Shown here piece by piece: positions 21,170-34,157 of a DNA stretch of 64,000 nt. The position numbers and the translations under genes are program-made. The DNA is taken from positions 21,430 through 85,429 of the forward strand of contig JAFREQ010000283.1 in assembly GCA_025331565.1 (NCBI GenBank), given 5' to 3'. The notes below the pieces were generated by a model, which was not told where the DNA came from, made no database searches, and was given only the letters and a program-made list of their open reading frames with translations. Origin of the DNA: Holacanthus passer (Eukaryota; Chordata; Actinopteri; Pomacanthidae). Each line of letters opens with the position of its first letter. The stretch's first letter is position 1.

Positions 21170-24056
21170 GGAGAATGAGCTTCTTAGCCGTAAGGAGCAC
21201 ATAAGATAAAAGATGTTTGTGAGCTACGCTCAACCTCCTTTGCCTATCTGATATTCCTACGATAATCAATATTGGATTTGGGCACAAACCACAGTTATGA
21301 AGTAGGGTTGCCTCTGGTGAACCACATGTCACACTGAGGTGAAATTTCAGGAAAGAATCTATGTAGTTGTAATTTTGCATAATGTAATCTATGCAGCACC
21401 TTGAATTGTATCAAGTTGTCTTGTATTAATTTAGCATTTATGTATGTGTTCAAGACTCTTGTCCCAAGTATCATCTGGTATCTGTACACCCAGTTCAGTT
21501 TCCCATTCTGCTTTAATGGTGTTTGTTGAAGTCGGGACTATATTCTGGAGTGAGTTATACAAATGAGAGATTATATTTTCAGACCCAGCAAGATGTTTCA
21601 GACAACCATCCAATTTACCCGGCCCTGCACTCTCAAAGTTGGGGAGGTGTGCTCTCACATAACTCCTGACCTGAAGGTATTTAATAAAGTCCTGCTGCGT
21701 GAGAGTGTATTTCACTTGAAGCTGTTGGTAAGATATGAATGTCCCCCCCAGGTATAAATCGCTCACCTTAGATATTCCCATCTCTCACCACGCAAGGAAA
21801 CCACAATCTATGTTGAAGGGAGCGAATGAGGGATTTGCCACTATGGGTAATGAGAAAGACACCGTCCTTAGATTAAAATGTTGGGATATTTGTTTCCAAA
21901 TGCGTATAGTGTTATGAATAATTGGGTTATTGTTGTAGTTTACTTAGTGGTACCGGTGACAAGACAACTGCTCCAACGGCAAAAGGTAGGCAATCCTCCC
22001 ACTCCATCTCCAAGCCACTACATAACACTGTTGTATCATCCAGCCAATAAATAATGGAGCGGATGTTAGCAGCCCAATAGTAGTGTATGAAATTCGGGAG
22101 GGCCAGGCCTCCACTCAATTTTGGTTTGCAAAGGTGGGCTTTCCCTATTCTATGTATTTTTTAATCCCATACAAATGATAGAATAATTGAGTCTATTCGT
22201 TTGAAGAATGCTTTAGTGATAAAAACAGGTATATTCTGAAGAAGATATAACAGCTGTGGAAGAAATATCATCTTAACAGCATTTATCTCAATTAGAGAGA
22301 TAGGGAGCGTCCTCCAAAATTGTACGCTATTTTGCAGCTTAGTTAGCCTTAAATAGTGAATTATAATGCCTAGTGACTACTATGCCTAGGTCTGATCTGG
22401 ATGCACTAATTTACCTATTAAAACACTAAGTCTTTTGGCCAAAGTTTTTGTGAGAATTTTTTGATCCGTGTTTAATAGGGATGTAGGTCTGTAAGATCCA
22501 ACCTCCTCCAGATCCTTCCCTTTTTTTGGAATTAAAGTGATAGTCGCCTCATTCAATGTATGTGGAAGTACACCACAGTCAAACGCCTGTCCATACATTC
22601 TATTCAAGTAGGGCACCAGCAATTTGTTATGTTTTTTATAGAATTCATTACAGAATCCGTCCGACCCTGGAGTATTACAGTTTTTAAGGGATTTTATTGT
22701 TTCTGAAATTTCCCCCAATGTAATATTGGCTCCCAGGAAGTCACGGTCCACCTGGTCTCATCTTGGGAGTTTACACTTGTCCAGGAATGTTTGCATTTCC
22801 CCTGGGGTTGGATTCATTTGAGAGCTATATAAAGTCTCATAAAATTGCTCAAATCTCTCATTTATAGCCTTATGTGAAGTTAAGAGCTCCCCAGTGCCCG
22901 ATTTAATTCTATGGATCACACATTCGCTCTCCAGGTTACGCAGTTGTCTAGCCAGTAATTTATGGGGTTTATTGCCAAACTCAAAGTATTTCTGTTCTGT
23001 AAGCATAAAGGCTTTACTAATTTTGGCTGAAAATATTTTGTTAAGTTTGTATTTGAGTGTTAGAATTTGGTTAAATTTCTCTTTGGAGGGGCATTGTGCA
23101 TTTTCCATATCAAGCCTATGTATTTCCTCTTCTAGTTTTGACTGTTCCTCTCTATTGCGGAATGATATAATACAGCCCCTTAAAAAGGCCTTAAATGTCT
23201 CCCACAGTAAAGACGGAGCAGTTTCAGGTTTGTCATTTGTTTCGAAAAATGTATCAACATGTGTTTTAATATATTCGCAAAAAGCCGAATCAGTTAAAAG
23301 CTGTGAATGAAACCTCCAGTTTCCTTGTTGTTGGTCTACCTCACCTAGTCTCAACGAAAATGTCACTGGACAGTGGTCAGAAATAATAATGTTATGGTAT
23401 TTCACGTTACCTACACATGATAATAATTTACCATCAACCAGAAAGTAGTCTATTCTTGTGTATACATTATGGACATGGGAGTGAAAAGAGTATTCCCTGC
23501 CTGCTGGATTAAGAGCCCTCCATAGATCAAACAGGTTCATGTTCTTGATATAGGTGTTGAGGAGCTTACTTGTATTGGATGGAGCTATGCTTTGAGTTGA
23601 TGATCTATCCAAATGCTGGTCTAGCGCACAATTGAAGTCGCCACCAATAATCAAGTTAGCATTAGAGATGTCTGGTATCAACCGAAGCACCTTCCTAAAA
23701 AAATCTGGATCATCCTGATTAGGCCCATAAATATTGAACAATGTAACATGCCTTGAGTACAGTTCTCCCACCACCAATACATACCTCCCCTCTTTTTCAG
23801 CAACAGTAGAATGGTGTTTAAAAGGGACATCCTTAAGAATCACAATGGCTACTCCTCTGGACTTAAATGGAAAGGAGGAGTGATAAGTTTGATTTATCCA
23901 TTTACATCTAAGTCTGAGATGTGAATCTTTCTTTAAGTACATTTCCTGCAAAACTATAACCCCTGACTTAAGAGATTTTAAGTGCCAAAAGCCAACACCT
24001 TGCCTCTTTTAACTGGTTCATTAAGTCCTTTCACATTCCATGAAGAAAAAAATATT
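21170..24056 (-). pseudogene. L1 ORF2 (endonuclease-reverse transcriptase), defective
   Basis: ORF2 would start near 24056 with SWNVKGLNEPVKRGKVLAF, the usual L1 endonuclease opening. A one-base frameshift follows, then a 397-codon frame (23951-22758) carries the endonuclease signature residues in GGDFNCAL, YTRIDYFLVDG and ISDHCPVTFSL. After a break at about 22755 the N-terminal RT blocks are clear: GSDGFCNEFYKK, ATITLIPKKGKD and YRPTSLLN. The YADD active-site block is missing. The C-terminal third survives (SGGLALPNFIHYYWAANIR, TWDKSLEHIHKC, LIQFKVLHRLHYAK) in several frames. Endonuclease may once have been active; this copy cannot encode RT. Confidence 0.88.
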
Positions 24057-24565
24057 CCCCCCTTCCTCTCCTTTGTTCCCCCTGCATTGTTCTGTGTCAT
24101 GTGTCTGTGTCAAAATCCTGTCTATCAGGTAGCACTCCTCCCACCCATCCCCGAACCCCCTGACTTATAAAGTAAAGCCATTAACTTTCAACATTATTAA
24201 ATGGCGGGAAAGAAAGAAAGAAAAAGATAAGATAAGAAACAGCAATGAGTGTGTAACTATGAATGCCTGTAGGGATCCCTGATATTCCTAGTGTCTATGA
24301 ATATTAACACAATAACAGCTCTCAATAACAATAACAAAAGAGGACCAAAAGTCCAGGTACATCTATCCATATATCCAAGGTAATGGAAACAAACACAAAT
24401 ACTCCAACCCACTGCCTACTGCAGATGAGAAATATAGAAATTGTAAATTATGATGTTCACCATAATAGTAGGAGTAGGCGTCTTGTAAAGATTATGAAGG
24501 TTAAACAAACCAGTCCCAATTTTGAGGGAAACATCAGTCCACCTGTAATATAATCAAATACTACG

Positions 24566-25297
24566 TTACCGTCCCAATCTTCTACTCTGTGTTAAAGTAT
24601 AAGTGAGGGCTTCTTGGGGGTCAGTAAACATTCGCTCTCTGCCATCATGTGTCACCCGCAGCTTAGCTGGATACACAATTCCAAATCGGACCCCGGGCTT
24701 GCCCTGGAGCATTTTCCTGACCGGTGTGAAGGCAGCCCGTGCTTTGGCAACTTCTTGTGGAAGGTCTCTGAACATCTGGATCCGCTGTCCCTGGAAAGTT
24801 AAATCTTTCTTGCTAGTGATCTTGCGGAAGATGTCCTCAAAGTTGTGCCCATAGTGAATTTTTAAAATGATGTGGCGCGGTGGTTCACCATCTCCTGGCC
24901 ACTGCCAGGGAGCTCTATGGGCACAATCAATAATTGGCTTTCCTTCAGCTCCAGAACCTCCTTCAACAGGCCCGCTGCAAACTCCCTGGGTGCCTTTCCA
25001 TGCTCCATTCGCTCGTTCAGGCCCGTGATCCTCAGATTCTGTCTTTGAGCGTCCTTCTAAGTCCAAACATTTCCCGTTGATGCGGTCCACTTGTCTGGTG
25101 AGATGCTTCACCTCCAACTCAGCAACTCTGCCTACTGTGGCGGTTGCTGACTGCTCCAGTCCCTGTAGCATTTTAGCTTGTGACTCGGTCTGTGTTTTCA
25201 GAGGCGTGATGTTTGAGTCAGTCTCTGTTTTCGAAGCAGCAATTTCAGCTCTCAGTATGACCGGTGCCTGTAATGTAGGTAGTTGCGCTCCTGACTA
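24566..25297 (-). pseudogene. L1 ORF1 (RNA-binding protein), 5'-truncated
   Basis: An open frame of 201 codons (25171-24566) continues in frame upstream to about 25297 without a start. It begins with a heptad-rich coiled-coil stretch (AELEVKHLTRQVDRINGKCL). An RNA-recognition and C-terminal domain typical of L1 ORF1p follows, with DCAHRAP, PPRHIILKIHY and DLPQEVAKARAAFTPVRKML. A probable frameshift blurs 25030-24930. In L1 this protein forms trimers and coats the element RNA. The truncated start shows this insertion never had a full ORF1. Confidence 0.8.
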
Positions 25298-27440
25298 AAA
25301 CAAACGGCAGTACAATGCAAAGCAAATAAACAGTTGTTATTGAAATTATTTCCAATTTAAGTAATACAAGTGAGGCAGCTAACATTTAGAGGCAGCTTGG
25401 TGTGGAGCTGCTTTGTAACATCTCTTGTCGATTAGGGTCTGTTGCTCAAAACACTATTTAACATCTCAATAAAATTAAACTGTGTAGTATTATTGACATG
25501 ATGAATTTGTATTCTTGTTTTAGGTTTATATATTGGAAGTTTTTCCTAAACATGTATTTTGTCTTGCAGATAGTGAAATTCTTATTCTGTGATATTGCCA
25601 TTCCCATTCCCATTGTCGAACACTGTGCACCGGGCAACCTCCATAAGTATCATGTAGTAGCCTTTAGTTATAATTCATATGTTTTTACATAAATTTTTTT
25701 ATATTAAGTTTAATGGTCACAGATGCCTATTTTGGAACACCTACAATATATATTTTATTCAATAAGATGTATTTTTTGTTGAAATTTGTTTCTTTTCAAG
25801 TAAATATAGATATCACAGAATTCATAAATCCTCTGGAGTCCAGGGTATAATTGGCCATTTTGGGCTACTTTTGATTTTCTTAAAAACGGTTTGCCTTGCC
25901 TTGTTTGGTGTCAGCACAACCTCACATGTGTGACTGTACAGTTATTTTTTTCTCATTTTGAAAAAGTGTATTTACAATAAAACCACACAAAAAACCGATG
26001 TGAGAAGGAAAAAGCCATAAACATTTTTACAAATTGTAAACTTAAGAAAATACATGTTTAAATTTGGCAAAGAGCAAAGTTCTATTCAACTTCACAATAG
26101 AAAGCAAGGAATATGTCAGGCGTTTTTGTACAGCTGTTTACAGCACAATAAAGGGTGACGATATGCTTAAATTGTAAACTTCTAAACTTCCAAAAATATG
26201 TAGATATTTAGCTAACAACACATTTATAGTCAATGTATTTAAAACATCTCGGTAATCTGTCAAGCACCTTTTGTCCACAAGGTGCCAGCATTGACACTTT
26301 ACTGGCTCTCTGCACCATCCGGGCTGCCTGCCCATAAGTTTTCTGAGAAGTTCATGTGATGCATCCTTCGACCAATGGGCAGAGGGTTGCTGTGTAATTT
26401 TTTTGTCGGGAGGGGGTTTGGATAGTCTTCAAACTCCCACAACACGCGCACAATATGCAGGAAAAAATATTGTAATGGAGGTGATGGTTTAACTGAAGTA
26501 CACACTTGAGGCCTCTGATATGCCTGGATTTAGCTACTGATTCTAGAGATGAGCAATCTCCCCTGGTTGTCCGGTTGGAACATGAAGATGGCAAATTATC
26601 TGACAGACACACTCACTCTCTTTGAGATGCCACTCATTTTTTTGTCTTCCAGCAATTTGTAGCGTGATGATGTTTGTATGTGGGTGTGTGGTATCTATAA
26701 AAATAAACAAACATACACATATTAGATATATAAACATCAATATAAGAATAAACAAGATGTGTACATCATACAATGACACATGAAACAAACCACACTCTTA
26801 ACTTTAAGGGAATGTCAACAAATTACTAAATATATATGCTAAGTACACAAACACTAGTGATACATATATAGAAAGGAGGTGAATTGTGAGACGGTCCCTA
26901 ACGGAAAAGTGAAACTTAAAAGTCCGACGACAGGATAGCATAAACGTTATAAGAATGAACAATTTAAACACACAGAGCTATCAAGTAAACAGTATAAACC
27001 ACAGAAGATAGAAATATGAACAATGACTATATTATACTCTACTGACAATGATGCAGGTACAGCAGGGTGATGCAGCAGCTTAGATTAATGCGATTAGACA
27101 CAATACAGGAGCATGATGCTACAGCTACACAGACAAACTAGAGAAATGACCTATTGAATATATGGTAACAACTTACATTCTCATGGACGCACAGAAAATT
27201 AGAAACAAGTCCAGTAAAGACAGAATAGTTTGGATAAGAAGGATGCTCGAGTGCCGCCCCTCGGTCTGCTGCTCCACACTGAGTGTCCGCAAGAAAGTCA
27301 ATGAAGACTGGCAGGTGGCTGCGGTCGTCTGTGATTGGTGTTTTTGAAAGATGTGCTTTTCAAACTGACATTTACAGCACATTTAATTCTGATACACTGA
27401 TATCTTTAAAAATCACAACCTTCAGATAGATGCATCAGTC
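25298..27440. other. No gene recognised
   Basis: Short frames only. The DNA is AT-rich with simple AT runs (25690-25770, 26720-26880). Nothing in it pairs with other parts of the window, and neither splice-bounded coding nor RNA genes were seen. Confidence 0.4.
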
Positions 27441-27463
27441 ATAAAAGAACTTGCAGCAGCAGT

Positions 27464-29390
27464 TTGTACATCAAAGAGGGTCCACTCGCTACTGGCTTTA
27501 AACGCAAACAATATTACAAAGAACAGTTTTGTGTTGTAGAGCCAGTTGAATTCATTCTTAACACAAAGCCAAATCAAACATTTCAGTATATTCCCTTATT
27601 GCAGTCTCTTCAACAGGTACTCGGTAATACTGAAGTATTAAACAATATTTCTGACTTTTACAGGGCTTGCAGAAGTGCTACTGTAGGGTCTGACAAGCAG
27701 CTCTACACGTCCACAAGAGACAGCCTTTTCTTTAAAGAAAACACTTTCTTTGCTGGTGAGGATTGAAAAATATCTGTATATTTGTACATAGATGATTTTG
27801 AAATTTGTAACCCCCTGGGCACATCACAAAAGAGACATAAGTTGTGTGGCATTTATTGGACTTTAGGTAATTTGCCGCCGGGTTCTCATTCCACACTCAC
27901 CTCTATCTATGTAGCAACTCTTTGCAAGACTAACTACTTAAAGGTGTATGGGTATGCTAAGGTCTTGCAGCCCTTGCGAGATCTAGCCACTTTAGAACAC
28001 CAAGGTGTTTATATTTCAAAGCTCGGAAAGTTTGTTAAAGGAACAGTCCAATGTGTCATTACAGACAATCTCGGTGCTATGGGATAGCAGGCTTCATTGA
28101 ACATTTCACAGGGAAGCATGTCTGCAGATCTTGTACAGGTGAGAAGGCAGATTTTAATTCCAAAACGGTTTTGTCTGGTGCGTTTGAACTTAGAAATAAA
28201 GAGACACATGGTGCACATGTTAAGTTTGCACAAGATGGTGGATTGACCTGTTTTGGAGTACAGCGAGCTTGTATTCTAACCGAACATCTTGCTCATTTTC
28301 ATGTTACCAGAGGATATCCTCCTGACATCGTACATGACTTGTTTGAGGGCATCATACCGCTTGAGCTCGCTCTTTGCATAGGGTTATTGATCTCAAAGAA
28401 TTACTTCAGTCTCAATAGTCTTAACAAATCAATACTAAATTTTCCTTTCAAGTGGGGTGATAAAACCAACCGACCACACGCTATACCGCAAACCTATGCA
28501 TCTAAAAAGACCATAGGAGGCAATGCACATGAGAATTGGTCATTATTAAGACTGCTTCCTTTCATTGTTGGAGAAGTGATACCAGAAGGTGATTCAGCCT
28601 GGCAGGTGCTCTTGGACTTGAAGGGCATTGTCGAACTGGTTGTTGCTCCTGTGCAAACAAATGAGACCATTGCATATCTAAACTGCAAAATTTCTGAACA
28701 TAGAGATAAGTTACTTGACCTGTTTCCTGATATTAAGCTCTTGCCCAAACATCATTTCCTTGGACATTACCCTCAAATGATAGCAGAGCACTATGGGCCA
28801 TGAGATTTGAGGCCACGCATAGTTTTTTCAAACAAGTTGCACGGCAGACAAATTGATTGCTTCAAGAACATTGCACTTACCCTGGCATCCAAACATCAGC
28901 AGATGATGCCTATCATATCAGTTCTCCCAGTTATAGAAAATCCATATTGGAGGTAGCAAATGTCTCCACAGTTCCTGCAGATATTCTAAATCAGGAGGTG
29001 GCATCAACCCTCCGGCAGAATTTTCCAGGAATCAGGTCCATCAAGTCCATCTTGCAAAAAATGTGATATTCCAGGGTATCAGTTACAGAAATGGAATGCT
29101 ACTTGCATACGGATCTGCAGGAGGACTTCCTGAATTTGCAGAAGTCAGGCAAATTTGCATCATTCAGGACAAGCTTAGCTTCATTGTCAGGCTCATGTGT
29201 GCCTGGTACAGGAAGCATTTTAGAGCATTTGAGCTGACCACATCCCCCAGTAGAGAGGTTGCCCTGGTTTCACTTGAGCAGTTAAGTGAACCTTATCCAC
29301 TTGCTGACTACATGGTCGGAGGGATGCGAATGGTGACTTTCAAAAGACACATAATAATTACAGGTTTGATCATATAGCCTTTTACTATTC
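27464..29390 (+). pseudogene. Decayed DNA transposase, second family member
   Basis: Consecutive plus-strand pieces form one protein. 27464-27766 has KEGPLATGFKRKQYYKEQFC and QYIPLLQSLQQVLG. 27782-28087 has YIDDFEICNPLGTSQKRHKL, IYWTLGNLPPGSH and YGYAKVLQPLRDLATLEHQG. 28051-28803 (shifted frame) has GKHVCRSCTGEKADF, HVTRGYPPDIVHDLFEGIIP, HENWSLLRLLPFIVGEVIP and LLPKHHFLGHYPQMIAEHYG. 28857-29377 carries the C-terminal part. At least two stops and several frameshifts disable it. The blocks parallel the locus at 2563-5165 (DFE..NP.G, LPP..S, YG...L.PL, D..H.L.EG, W.LLRL), but the two are only distantly alike, so two subfamilies are present. The N-terminal region and the transposon ends were not found. 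The KDZ label is tentative. Confidence 0.65.
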
Positions 29391-30043
29391 CATCATTTGT
29401 AGAGGGGTTGGGGGGATAAGCCATATTCAGGGGCAGATAAAAAAAATTGAAGTCGTAGACTATATTTACATGGCAGCCATCTTCTTGTGATGCCACGCTG
29501 TGTGTGTGGAAAGCTTGTATATTGTTATGTATTATTACAGTTATTCAGGTGGGAAGTTGTGTAAGCGTTGTAAAAAGTTGCATAACCAGTGGGCATTTCA
29601 CAGCTTTCTCATTAATATACAGCAAAAAAAGGAAAGAAGCTGAGGAGAATCAAGAGAGATTAGACCATATTTTAAGTAAATAAAACATATATTACAGCCC
29701 ACGAGCTAATCAGTATGCAGCTTGTATTAGCATTCAGCCAATTTCTAGTAAACAAAAACATTTTGAAATCTTTGATACGAGTGTAAAGGAGAGGAGTTTG
29801 AATGAGCAAAATTTTTTTTTTTTACATTCTAAGTTACATTTGTTGTTGGCAATTTTCTCATTTTGTTATTTGAGCTGGACGACATTTACTCAGCGCTTTA
29901 GGATTCCACTAAGGCTCAGCTACATGCGACCAGAGAGTCCAGTGTTTGTTACAGATCTCCATGTCATTTTTGCTCAGAAACAGAAAGACAGTGTGTGTTT
30001 GTTTGTCTGAAGAATGTACAGTGGCTTTTATCGTGCTGAGGGA
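29391..30043. other. No gene recognised
   Basis: AT-rich DNA between the transposase remnant and hAT copy B. No repeat partner in the window and no coding signal. Confidence 0.4.
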
Positions 30044-31754
30044 CAGAGCCGGCCCAAGCCTCCATTGGGCCCTAAGCCAAATTTGATTTTGGGGCCCTCT
30101 ATTTCAATAATATTAATTGTTGATCATTCAGACACCTATTCTAAACCCATTGTGGCTCTGGCAGTGTTGTTTACATTATCCTTTTGTCAGCCTAACATCT
30201 TTACACATTTAAGGGGGGGGGCAGTTAATTACATAAATACCAATGCAATAATAATACAAATAATACCAATGAATGAATGATGAATGATGCCAAGGGTGCC
30301 ACATATGATTGTTAATTTCAAAATGTAGCACATTCAGCTACAAGAGCAGCCTGGGGTTTATTTACACAACATTCCAAGTCATAAAGCAATATATTTACTG
30401 TAGAAGTGTCATCTGGTTTATGATTTTTTGTTTCATAAAAGAAAAACTGCAACAGCAATGTGCAAGAATAATTTTTAGTTGAACAACAATAAAGTGCAAC
30501 AACAAATAAAATCACTTCGATAAATGTAAAAAAACAACAACACAGACAACAGACAGAATTGAGTACAGTACAGAGGGCCACTCAGCTGGGTCCACTGGCA
30601 GAGCTGGTGATGATCCATACTGTGTAGACGATGTTGTGATGGAAGTTGCTGAGGAAGTGACAAAAGAAAGACGATGACTTTAAAAAGAAGGACCTATAAA
30701 GCCATTAAATTACAGTCCTGGACTGAATTATTCATCTCTGAATGTTCTACATTACAATGAGCAATTACAAAGGATGTTTTGCTGTTAACTTACCGGGTAG
30801 ATCAGCAGGGGTAGCAGACACAGAGGGGGCAGTGGGCACAGAGGATGGCGGTGCAAGAAAGTGCTCTGGAGTGGATGGACCTAGGATGAAAAAAAACAGC
30901 AACAAAAGCTAGCCATGTTAGATGAAATATTACACTAGAAAAATGATGCTGCTTACTTTTTTTTAAATAACAAAAATGATTAAAATTTCATTATATCAGT
31001 TTATTTTTGCTTGTAATAAGATAAACTCTGCCAGTTGAACAACTGAAATTTGCTTCAGAAATTTTAAGATAATGTGCATTGTCTAAGAAGTCCCTCATAA
31101 TATGATTATATCTTAGATTAAATCTTAATGAAATAATTTAACAGTTATATAAAATGTGTATTGCTATTCATTTACCAGGTAAATCAGCTGTGGTAGCCGA
31201 CACAGAGGGGACAGGGGGCACAGAGGATGGGGGTTCAAGACAGGCTTCTGGAGAGGACGGAGATGGACCTAAGAGGAGATACATACATACATATACACAC
31301 ATATTAATTCGATACTTTGACTTAATTTATTTCCCTTCAGGTGTAATCCTTATACTTAGACATTAAACGTATATGGTATGGTGGCAGTCTTCCTCACCTG
31401 ACGTATTACCCACGGCTGAGCCTGAGGATGTGGACTGGGCTTCTGTGCCAAAGTACTTTAACAGTGCTCCTGGGGAAGTTTCACATAACTTATGAGTTGA
31501 TGTAATAAGGACTGTTTATTTTACTCACATGAATTCCCAGGCTCTTTGTACCCAGCAATTTGTGCAAACAACATATCTCAAACTATAACTAGTAGCCTGA
31601 TGCAAAAACATCTTGCTAGCACCGCACTTGCTAGCAAACAAGGTGACGTTGTAATTAGTGTTTGCTATTAAACGTTAGCAAAAACGTTGTTTTCAAGCAA
31701 TAACAAAAACAACAACAATCCCAATATATATATATATGCCTTGGGCCGGCTCTG
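30044..31754 (-). mobile_element. hAT-like DNA transposon, copy B (non-autonomous)
   Basis: On the plus strand it begins CAGAGCCGGCCCAAGCCTCC and ends GGGCCGGCTCTG, so the element lies in minus orientation. It contains the same Ser/Pro exons as copy A, here on the minus strand: about 31278-31186 and 30882-30796, plus the ALLKYFGTEAQ exon near 31470-31399. Exon 1 is missing. Near the 5' end an (AT)n tract (31724-31738) joins the terminal GGCATAT directly to sequence that lies about 570 bp further in in copy A. Copy C has the same junction. A further exon ending DPAEWPSVL is present near 30630-30580. The right boundary (31754) abuts the right arm exactly. Confidence 0.8.
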
Positions 31755-33293
31755 GTGTGATGTTTCGATGTTATAGATTTGTTGCATCTTTCCTCTGCGC
31801 TGTAGATGTGATTTTTTAATTTCCCACGACACTGGAAGGCAGCAATTGACGCACATACAAGTGGTAGTAATACATAGTAATAATGTAATAATACAATGAT
31901 TAAATTAACGTACATTATGGGACTTTTGGCATCACTGACCGTTTATAGTCCAAAGGGCACAATTATTGTACAAATACGATAACTGTCGTCCATCTGGCAA
32001 CGCTGCTGACCGCTCTCTAAAGACATGTAAACATGTCGAACTGCCTTGTGGGAGTTTCAAGTTTTCTGCTGGGCCCATCCATTCATTCATAAAGGCGGGA
32101 TATGCGTTCAAACACAGGCGGTGAACTTGGAGGTTTAATTTTTGTGAGCTGCTAAAATGCCTGCTTTGGCCAGTATATAAAAAAATACTACAAAGGAAAT
32201 TAAATGCAATTCATGTCGGCATAAAATGAAGCTGAAGCTACGGAGAGATTGTGTGGACCAATTTGAATGGTAGGTATTTTTGAAAGATATTACTCGTAAG
32301 AACTCTAAGTGAACTGACTTAAATACAGAGTGTATTAGCGTCACATGTTGAATATAAAAAATAAACAAATTAAAGAAGTTAAGAAAATTAAAAATTACTT
32401 TAATTATGATTTAATGAAATGATTAATTATAATTAAATTTACAAATTAAGAAGTAAGAAATATGTAGACTAAAGATAGCCACTACACTTTGTAAAGAACT
32501 GTTGATTTACGACTCAATGAACGAGTAGTGTTTTGGTGAATAGTGTAAAAAAAGAAAGAAAGAAAAGAAATGTGTGCAGAAATGAATACGGTTTTAAGGA
32601 CTAAACCTGACAAACACTCTGGATGTAGAGTCAGAGCATGGAGCAGGAGCGTGATATGGCATAAGAAATGGGAGCGGCCGCAGCGTTGTCCAAGACTAAG
32701 AAGCAGGGCCTTCAACAGCCTCATAACTGAGTTTGGTTTTGATTCAAAGCCTAGGGTCAAATATGTGACCTGCACCTACACTGAGAGGGAATCGTCCTTC
32801 GTAGCTGGAGCGGGAACAGGCGTTTGTCCAACTGGAATATTTGGTGGAACTGTATTTACTTCCACTGGCAGAAGTTCATGTGTGTTTTCAGATATGGGTG
32901 CTATATTTTGTTGTCACCACAAGATGGCAGCATAGTCTTTCATTTGCCAAATAAAATGGGCTTTGACCTGTGAGCCATATGAGCTACTTGTGAATACTGT
33001 CAACATGAGGAATTGATTTTTGACTGTAACTGACTATTACTGAACCTGTAAGATATTGTATTTTTGCAATTCAGAATACCTGTATTTAGCCAGGTATGTG
33101 TACACGTACAAAGAATTTGACTGTGGCTTCTCTTTGGGCTTTGTACTTACACATAAGTTGACTAACTAGACGAGGTGAACATAGACATTTTCCTCCTAAA
33201 CCTTGAGTGAATAGTGTGACAATAAATTAGAAGAAATGAAAATGCCAGAGTGCAAAGGTATGCAGAAATGTGTGCAGAAATAAATATGGTTAG

Positions 33294-33703
33294 TGTAAGC
33301 GCCATTTATTATTTAGTGAATTTGTTTACTGTTAAATTGTATTTCTTATTGAGCACAGTGAGAGAATATTTTAATTTAGGGTCAGGAAATATTGTTGAAT
33401 GTTTTATGTGACTTTATTCCTGTTTGTTTGCCCTCTGAGCTTTATTTTGTCATCCTGTGCAATTTCCGTTGATTAAGAACAGATTAGCAGGAAGTGGAAT
33501 TTTATTGTGAAATGCTTTAGTTAGTGAATAAATGAGTGATGGCGGAGCAACACGGTTGTTTACCGTCGTTGTTGGCGTTGCCACCAGCCGACTCAACGCG
33601 TAAACAGTCTCCTGTCCTCTACGTCATCTATAGATGTGGCTATATGTAGAAGTAAGTGGATACGAAGAATTAAGAGATATGTAGACTGAAGATAGCCACT
33701 ACA
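33294..33703 (+). repeat. 5' LTR of the BEL/Pao element
   Basis: This 410-bp block runs from TGTAAGCGCC to AGATAGCCACTACA. A very similar 3' end, AAGATAGCCACTACA, also occurs at 32478-32492 (and in reverse at 13461, and at 56562), preceded by TGTATTAGCGTCACATG. That suggests an older, shorter relative of this LTR within the duplicated arm. No convincing primer-binding site follows at 33704. Confidence 0.65.
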
Positions 33704-34157
33704 TTAAGTAAACAACCAGCTCACGAAAAGACGACTGCTAAAGCTAACGCATGCTAAAGAAGCTAAGGCGAAACAAGTGACGAAGACGGTGTTTGAAGAC
33801 AGTAAGGACACTGATATGCCACAGAATTGCGCCAGAAAGATGAAGAAATGTATGCTACTCATCTTCTTGAAAAAGTGAGACAGCAAGTAATGTTTTGGTC
33901 TTCAGAAGATGACACTCATTGAGAAAGCTAGCTACGCTTTGTGTCATAGACCATTTTCATGAACACTTGTTGAATAAGAAGTTGCGTACGCATCCAATAT
34001 GGCGGACGACGGCAAGCACGTAAGGCCGAGAGCACAGAGCTGCAGCAGCAGGACCGACCACAAGAGGGCAATAAAGTACACGGAAAGAGGTTTGGAAGAG
34101 CAACTAAGCAGGTATATAAATACGAGACGATCCAAGCTGTCATAGTTAACATCAAAA

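Larger units (their letters stand above)
20878..25297 (-). mobile_element. L1-type LINE, 5'-truncated and internally deleted
   Basis: Read on the minus strand the order is ORF1, ORF2, then a 3' UTR ending in AATAAAAATATTTG at about 20880. ORF1 is cut at its start (about 25297). ORF2 keeps a near-complete endonuclease but has lost the catalytic centre of the reverse transcriptase. The RT frame stops at 22386 and picks up again near 22340 well downstream in the protein. No target duplication was identified. The left L1 scrap at 6655-7014 is a related but separate copy. Confidence 0.9.
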
